Assembly (NCBI GenBank): GCA_021372945.1
Contig: JAJFTK010000019.1
Span: forward strand, 24,698 to 88,697
DNA: 64,000 bases
Direction: 5' to 3'
Source of the DNA: Planctomycetaceae bacterium
GTDB taxonomy: Bacteria; Planctomycetota; Phycisphaerae; Sedimentisphaerales; Anaerohalosphaeraceae
The notes under the pieces are model-generated. The model was not told the DNA's origin. It ran no database searches and saw only the letters and a list, made by a program, of their open reading frames with translations. Shown here piece after piece: positions 60,047-64,000 of this stretch. Both the position numbers and the translations under genes were made by a program. The first letter of the stretch is position 1. Each line of letters opens with the position of its first letter.

Positions 60047-60870
60047 GAGCAGGCCCCTCCCAGAATGCTCATGGCCTGTTGATATTCTTGGGCCGTCGGC
60101 ACGCGCTTGTGCCAGCTATTATCACCTTCCATAAAGGGAACGCCTTTGCCCTTAATGGTATGGGCCACAATTACCGAGGGCCGATCCGTGCAGGCCTTGG
60201 CTTTTTCGATCGCCGCGAGGATCTGGCCAAAGTCGTGACCATCGATCTCCTGGCAGTGCCAGCCAAACGCCTCCCACTTGGGCAGGATCGGATACAGGCC
60301 GCTGACCTCCTGCACGGGGCCGCCGCTCTGAATGCCGTTGTTGTCCACCAGCACGATCAGCCGACCCGCTTTGTACTTGCAGGCCGCCATCGCCGCCTCC
60401 CAGACTATGCCTTCTTCGATTTCACCGTCGCCTGTGATCACATAGGTGAAATAATCATGCCCCGTGAGCCGCCCGGCCAGGACCATCCCAAGCCCGATTG
60501 AAACACCGTTGCCCAGCGAACCCGAGGTGCTGTCAATCCCCGGCGTCTTGTTCATGTCGGGATGACCCTGCAGATGCGATTCCAAGCTGCGAAGGCTCGG
60601 CAGTTTATCGGGTGAGAAATATCCCCTGCGTGCCAGGGCCGCATAGAGGCACGGACAGGCGTGTCCCTTGGACAAGATAAAACGGTCTCGATCGGCTTTC
60701 TTCGGAGCGTTTGGATCCATGTTCATAACATCAAAATACAAGGCCGTGACCAGGTCCGCTGCCGACAGCGATGCCCCCGGGTGACCGTCGCCGGCCTTGT
60801 GAATCATCGTGACGATATCGATCCGAATTTGCCGGGCGTGCTCCTCAAGCTGTCTAATTCTCTCTTGCAT
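60043..60870 (-). CDS. Transketolase N-terminal subunit, second copy
   Basis: A 275-residue thiamine diphosphate-binding subunit with KAGDGHPGASLSAADL, SKGHACPCLY and ITGDGEIEEGIVWEAA followed by VDNNGIQSGG, the GDG...N metal motif. First gene of the 60870-56042 operon; all five genes touch or overlap except a 26-base gap before the BASS gene. CCGGAAC lies before ATG 60870. About 230 bases separate it from the divergent lipoprotein gene and should hold both promoters; I see no unambiguous pair. Confidence 0.9.
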   Translation of the reverse strand: MQERIRQLEEHARQIRIDIVTMIHKAGDGHPGASLSAADLVTALYFDVMNMDPNAPKKADRDRFILSKGHACPCLYAALARRGYFSPDKLPSLRSLESHLQGHPDMNKTPGIDSTSGSLGNGVSIGLGMVLAGRLTGHDYFTYVITGDGEIEEGIVWEAAMAACKYKAGRLIVLVDNNGIQSGGPVQEVSGLYPILPKWEAFGWHCQEIDGHDFGQILAAIEKAKACTDRPSVIVAHTIKGKGVPFMEGDNSWHKRVPTAQEYQQAMSILGGACS

Positions 60871-61103
60871 AGTTCCGGCAAACCCCTTGTTTTCGTCTCA
60901 TCTGCTCTTGAACAATACCCGCTGAAATCCAACCCTAAATGTACCTTATATTTGATAAAAATGAAAGATTCTCCCTATATTTCAGCAAAAACTTCTTGTA
61001 TCCTGAGCATTGCAGTTTTACTCGGGAGAACCAGTAGTGGATACACGATGACCCGTTTAAACGCCTTAAACGAAACGACGAACTTTATTGCAGGGAGGAT
61101 AAA

Positions 61104-63758
61104 ATGAAGATTGTCATCACAATTCTGGCGGCATCTCTTGCTTTGTCTGCCTGCACAGGCGAGCGGGATATCGAATCTAACCAGGTGCGGACTTCGCTGG
61201 ACTTGGCGATAGAGGCCTCCGGCGACGGCCCTCGTCTGGCGTACGCCGCCGGCCGCCTGATGGAAAGCCTCGATGAGTTTGGGCCGGCGCGGATTATTCT
61301 CAGCAGCGGCAAGTCCGGCGACCGTTCGCCGGAAGGTTTCCATCTGTATCGGGATGCTGAAGGCGTCTACCGCATCGAAGGCTTCGGTGATTCCGGCGTA
61401 CTTTACGGCGCGATGGCATTGATCGACAGGGTAAAAGAAAACGGCGGTTGGCCCAAAACGTTGGATGTTACCGAAACGCCCGCCTTCCGTCTGCGAGGTC
61501 CGTGTATCGGCATGCAGCTCACATCGATCCTGCCGGGCCGCGGCACCTATGAATACCCATACACGCCCGAGAACTTCCCCTTCTTCTACGACAAGGACCA
61601 ATGGATAGAGTTCCTGGACTTCCTTGCGAATAACCGCATGAACACGCTCTACCTGTGGAACGGTCATCCCTTTGCTTCGCTGGTGAAGCTGGATGAATAT
61701 CCGTATGCATTGGAGGTCTCGGAAGAGGTCTATCAGCGCAATGTCGAGATGTATCGTTTCCTGACGGAAGAAGCGGACAAACGCGGCATTTGGGTCATCC
61801 AGATGTTTTACAACATCTTCGTCTCCAAGTCGTTCGCCGAACATCATCACATCGAAACTCAGCACGCCACGCCAACGGAACTGGTGGCAGATTATAATCG
61901 CAAGTCCATCACCAAGTTCATCGAGACGTATCCCAACGTAGGGCTGCTGGTCTGCCTGGGCGAGGCCCTGAAGGGACAGGAAAACCAGGAAGCCTGGATG
62001 AATGAAACGATCATCCCCGCGGTCAAGCAGGCGATGGCCTCTTTGGGCACGCGCGCTGAGCCCCCTATCGTCGTGCGGGCCCATTCGGTCGGCAATGTCA
62101 AACAGATGGTCGAATCCGCGTTGAAGCAGTATACGAATCTCTACACGATGGCCAAGTACAATGGCGAATCGCTGACCACGTTTGAGCCGCGAGGCCAGTG
62201 GCAGCAGGTGCATCTGGACATGAGCCGCCTGGGTTCGGCGCACGTGGTCAACGTGCATCTGCTCTCGAACCTGGAGCCGTTTCGCTACGGCAGCCAGGAC
62301 TTTATTCGCCGCAGTGTGCTGGCCTGCCGCGATCGACTAGGGGCCCAGGGCGTGCACCTGTATCCGCTGGCCTACTGGGATTGGCCCAATACGCCGGACA
62401 AGGTCAATCCGTATCTCAAGCAGTACAAGCGCGACTGGATCTGGTTTGAAGCGTGGGGCCGCTACCTGTGGCAGGCCGACCGCGACCTCGAGCAGGATCA
62501 CCGGTATTGGGTTGGGCGGCTGACAGAAATGTACGGCAGCGCCGAGGCCGCCGAACAGATACTCACGGCCTACAATGAATCGGGGTTCTGCGCCCCGATG
62601 CTGCTGCGGCGGCTGGGGATCACCGAGGGTAATCGCCAGACGTTCTCGCTGGGCATGTTCCTGGACCAACTGGTCAATCCCGGACCCTACGGACCGGTCA
62701 GCGGGCTTTGGGAATGGCATGCCCCGGCCGGCGAACGGCTGGAGGAATATGCACGGAAGGAATGGATGCACCAGCCGCACAGCGGCGAAACGCCTGTCAC
62801 GGTGATCGAAGAAGCGGCACAGCACGCGCACGTAGCGGTGCAGGCCATTGACGAAGCCGCCGGCTCGGTGACCGCCAATAAGGAAGAGTTCGAGCGGCTC
62901 CGCAACGATATCCATTGCATCGACCTGTTAACAAGGTCGTATGCCGAAAAGGTGCGGGCGGCCATCCTGGTACTGGATTACGGCTACAGCGGCCAACGCC
63001 AAAGCATGCAGCAGGCTCAAGACCACCTTGCGCAGAGTCTCGAGTTTTACCGCCAACTGGCCGAGCGTACGCGCGACACCTACCGTTATTCCAACACGCT
63101 GCAAACGGGTCACCGCCGGATCCCGATTCGCGGCATGAAGGACGACACGCCCTACTACCATCATTGGCAGCAGATGCTGCCGCTCTATGAGAAGGAATTG
63201 GAGGACTTTAAGGTTCGCGTGGCAAACCTTGAAGATAAGGCACCCCAGCGCAGTCAACCCGGCCCCCGGCTCAAGGCCGCAGCGCTTGAACTGCTAAGCA
63301 CGGACTGTGAGACCTATGAAGTGAAGATTGGGGCCAAGCCTTTTACGGATCGCGATTATAGCATCCTGCAGATGGCCGAGGAACTCGAAGGCCTGACGGG
63401 CATTCGCATCTCGCACGAGGCAGGCAAGGCGGGCACGCTTAAGCCCTTGCGGCTCAAGACCGAAGTGCCCGTGCAGATCCTGATCGGCTACTTCGACGAG
63501 GACCGCAGCATCTGGGCCAAGCCGCCGAACCTGGATATCGATAGCGCCGCCGCCAAGTACGGCGGCATCGAGAGCACGATGCAGAATGCGATGCAGCTCG
63601 AATCGTGCCCAAAAGTGAATGTTCACGTATTCAGCTACCCCACTGGGGAGATCACCTTCGATCCGCGAAGCCCCGGCAGCTACCTGTTCCTGGGTGTGAT
63701 CCCCACCGACACGAAAGTGACCTCCCGCGACGCCGGCATCTCCCCCGGCCGCATGTAA
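61104..63758 (+). CDS. Large glycosidase-like lipoprotein (GH67/GH115-type N-terminal domain)
   Basis: An 884-residue lipoprotein: signal and lipobox LALSAC with Cys 17. Residues about 30-110 look like the N-terminal domain shared by GH20, GH67 and GH115 enzymes (EGFHLYRDAEGVYRIEGFGD, then SGVLYGAMALIDRV). A TIM-barrel-like region follows with NRMNTLYLWNGHPF and VGLLVCLGEALKG. The C-terminal third is long and helical and has PRSPGSYLFLGVIP at the end. I cannot fix the family; alpha-glucuronidase-like or hexosaminidase-like enzymes fit best. GGGAGG lies at good distance before ATG 61104. It stands next to the second transketolase operon and the IS, in its own transcription unit. Confidence 0.65.
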   Translation: MKIVITILAASLALSACTGERDIESNQVRTSLDLAIEASGDGPRLAYAAGRLMESLDEFGPARIILSSGKSGDRSPEGFHLYRDAEGVYRIEGFGDSGVLYGAMALIDRVKENGGWPKTLDVTETPAFRLRGPCIGMQLTSILPGRGTYEYPYTPENFPFFYDKDQWIEFLDFLANNRMNTLYLWNGHPFASLVKLDEYPYALEVSEEVYQRNVEMYRFLTEEADKRGIWVIQMFYNIFVSKSFAEHHHIETQHATPTELVADYNRKSITKFIETYPNVGLLVCLGEALKGQENQEAWMNETIIPAVKQAMASLGTRAEPPIVVRAHSVGNVKQMVESALKQYTNLYTMAKYNGESLTTFEPRGQWQQVHLDMSRLGSAHVVNVHLLSNLEPFRYGSQDFIRRSVLACRDRLGAQGVHLYPLAYWDWPNTPDKVNPYLKQYKRDWIWFEAWGRYLWQADRDLEQDHRYWVGRLTEMYGSAEAAEQILTAYNESGFCAPMLLRRLGITEGNRQTFSLGMFLDQLVNPGPYGPVSGLWEWHAPAGERLEEYARKEWMHQPHSGETPVTVIEEAAQHAHVAVQAIDEAAGSVTANKEEFERLRNDIHCIDLLTRSYAEKVRAAILVLDYGYSGQRQSMQQAQDHLAQSLEFYRQLAERTRDTYRYSNTLQTGHRRIPIRGMKDDTPYYHHWQQMLPLYEKELEDFKVRVANLEDKAPQRSQPGPRLKAAALELLSTDCETYEVKIGAKPFTDRDYSILQMAEELEGLTGIRISHEAGKAGTLKPLRLKTEVPVQILIGYFDEDRSIWAKPPNLDIDSAAAKYGGIESTMQNAMQLESCPKVNVHVFSYPTGEITFDPRSPGSYLFLGVIPTDTKVTSRDAGISPGRM

Positions 63759-63796
63759 GGGCTTACCACCAATCAACAAGAATGAACTCTAAGGGT

Positions 63797-63817
63797 TTTC
63801 TACATGCGTTGTAGAAA
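63797..63817. repeat. Small inverted repeat after the lipoprotein gene
   Basis: TTTCTACA (63797-63804) and TGTAGAAA (63810-63817) form a stem of 8 bp with a 5-base loop, 40 bases after the stop. No T run follows, so it is at best a weak terminator. Confidence 0.35.
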
Positions 63818-63912
63818 GGCTAATCCTGAAGGGATGGAAGATAGCAGCCGGGGGGTGTGAGAGGCTGTGTCGTAATGGGGGCTTTTAATATTAAGGATAG
63901 ATGATATACTGA

Positions 63913-63930
63913 CTTGCATCCAGATGCAAG
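63913..63930 (+). promoter_or_regulatory. Hairpin overlapping the transposase ribosome site
   Basis: CTTGCAT (63913-63919) and ATGCAAG (63924-63930) form a 7-bp hairpin whose 3' arm ends in the first bases of the AAGGAGG ribosome site, so folding could limit transposase translation, as in several IS elements. Confidence 0.4.
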
Positions 63931-63938
63931 GAGGCTTT

Positions 63939-64000
63939 ATGGCGTATCGACAAGGGAATCGAGATCAACAGACATTGTTACCGGCCAGCATTGAAGAGTA
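63939..64000 (+). CDS. Transposase, IS1182 family, N-terminal part only
   Basis: Only the first 20 codons are visible, reading MAYRQGNRDQQTLLPASIEE. This matches the start of IS1182-family transposases, which begin with a QG(N/D)R-x-Q and LLP-x-SIE(D/E) pattern before the DDE domain. AAGGAGG stands 5 bases before ATG 63939. It continues outside the window. Confidence 0.75.
   Translation, partial: MAYRQGNRDQQTLLPASIEE

Larger units (their letters stand above)
63861..64000 (+). mobile_element. Left end of an IS1182-like insertion sequence (cut by window end)
   Basis: The GAGGCTGTGTCGTAATGG-like end at about 63861 looks like the terminal inverted repeat of IS1182-group elements, and the transposase start follows 78 bases later. 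The other end is outside the window, so the exact boundary and target duplication cannot be seen. Confidence 0.6.

Noticed and set aside
60975-62258. 427-codon open frame opposite the lipoprotein gene
   Set aside because: Antisense to a gene with a clear lipobox and ribosome site; sequence resembles reversed repeats only.

Overview
The window looks like a chromosomal piece of a carbohydrate-degrading, Gram-negative-type anaerobe or facultative anaerobe, most probably a planctomycete of the class Phycisphaerae. The hints are a prepilin-like protein with an H-X9-DG-like tail motif, secreted pectate lyases with DxDxDG calcium-binding tails, lipoprotein glycosidases, paired URO-D-family proteins and a eukaryote-like UDP-sugar pyrophosphorylase. 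The lineage is inferred from gene style only; Kiritimatiellota or Lentisphaerota are not excluded. Most genes are moderately GC-rich. The unknown gene at 5.3-7.0 kb and parts of 17.7-22.2 kb are clearly more AT-rich.

Layout. (1) 2-3462: end of a sugar/polyol catabolic operon, with a zinc-type dehydrogenase (cut by the window edge) and a class II aldolase-SDR fusion of the rhamnulose-1-phosphate aldolase type. (2) 3496-9523: a MauE-like membrane protein fused to a thioredoxin-like domain, an AT-rich unknown gene, priA carrying an in-frame palindromic repeat, and tRNA-Pro(CGG). (3) 9526-28169: a surface-polysaccharide locus containing a Wzx-type flippase, an asparagine synthase, two alkaline-phosphatase-superfamily enzymes, GT4, GT39 and GT2 glycosyltransferases, a methyltransferase, a UDP-sugar pyrophosphorylase, a CgeB-like protein, a DegT aminotransferase and a PglD-like acyltransferase, with a type II pseudopilin-like gene on the opposite strand. 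(4) 28217-29059: a lone BKACE (DUF849) enzyme. (5) 29353-53450: a plant cell-wall (pectin) utilisation locus arranged around one AraC regulator (41129). Leftward from the regulator runs a probable operon of isomerase, apiosidase-like enzyme, split transketolase, FGGY kinase, sialidase-like protein and two pectate lyases, closed by a strong terminator at 29258-29289. On the other side a second leftward operon runs NCS1 permease, small membrane protein, GH78, GH2, GH127 and a second apiosidase-like enzyme. (6) 53651-56029: two divergent URO-D-family proteins between good face-to-face promoters. (7) 56042-60870: a tightly coupled operon of a second split transketolase, an Asp/Glu-racemase-like enzyme, a BASS transporter and an aminotransferase. 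(8) 61104-63758: a large glycosidase-like lipoprotein. (9) From about 63861: the left end of an IS1182-like insertion sequence, cut by the window end.

How it fits together. The central locus can cut pectin backbone (two PL1-like lyases) and remove galactose, arabinose and rhamnose (GH2, GH127, GH78). It also has two proteins of the apiosidase-like family and a sialidase-fold protein, the kind of activities needed for rhamnogalacturonan II. The isomerase, sugar kinase and two-subunit transketolase in the same operon match the step order of the described D-apiose to apulose to apulose-4-phosphate route. This is the most interesting hypothesis in the window; it rests on family membership and gene order, not on proven substrate.
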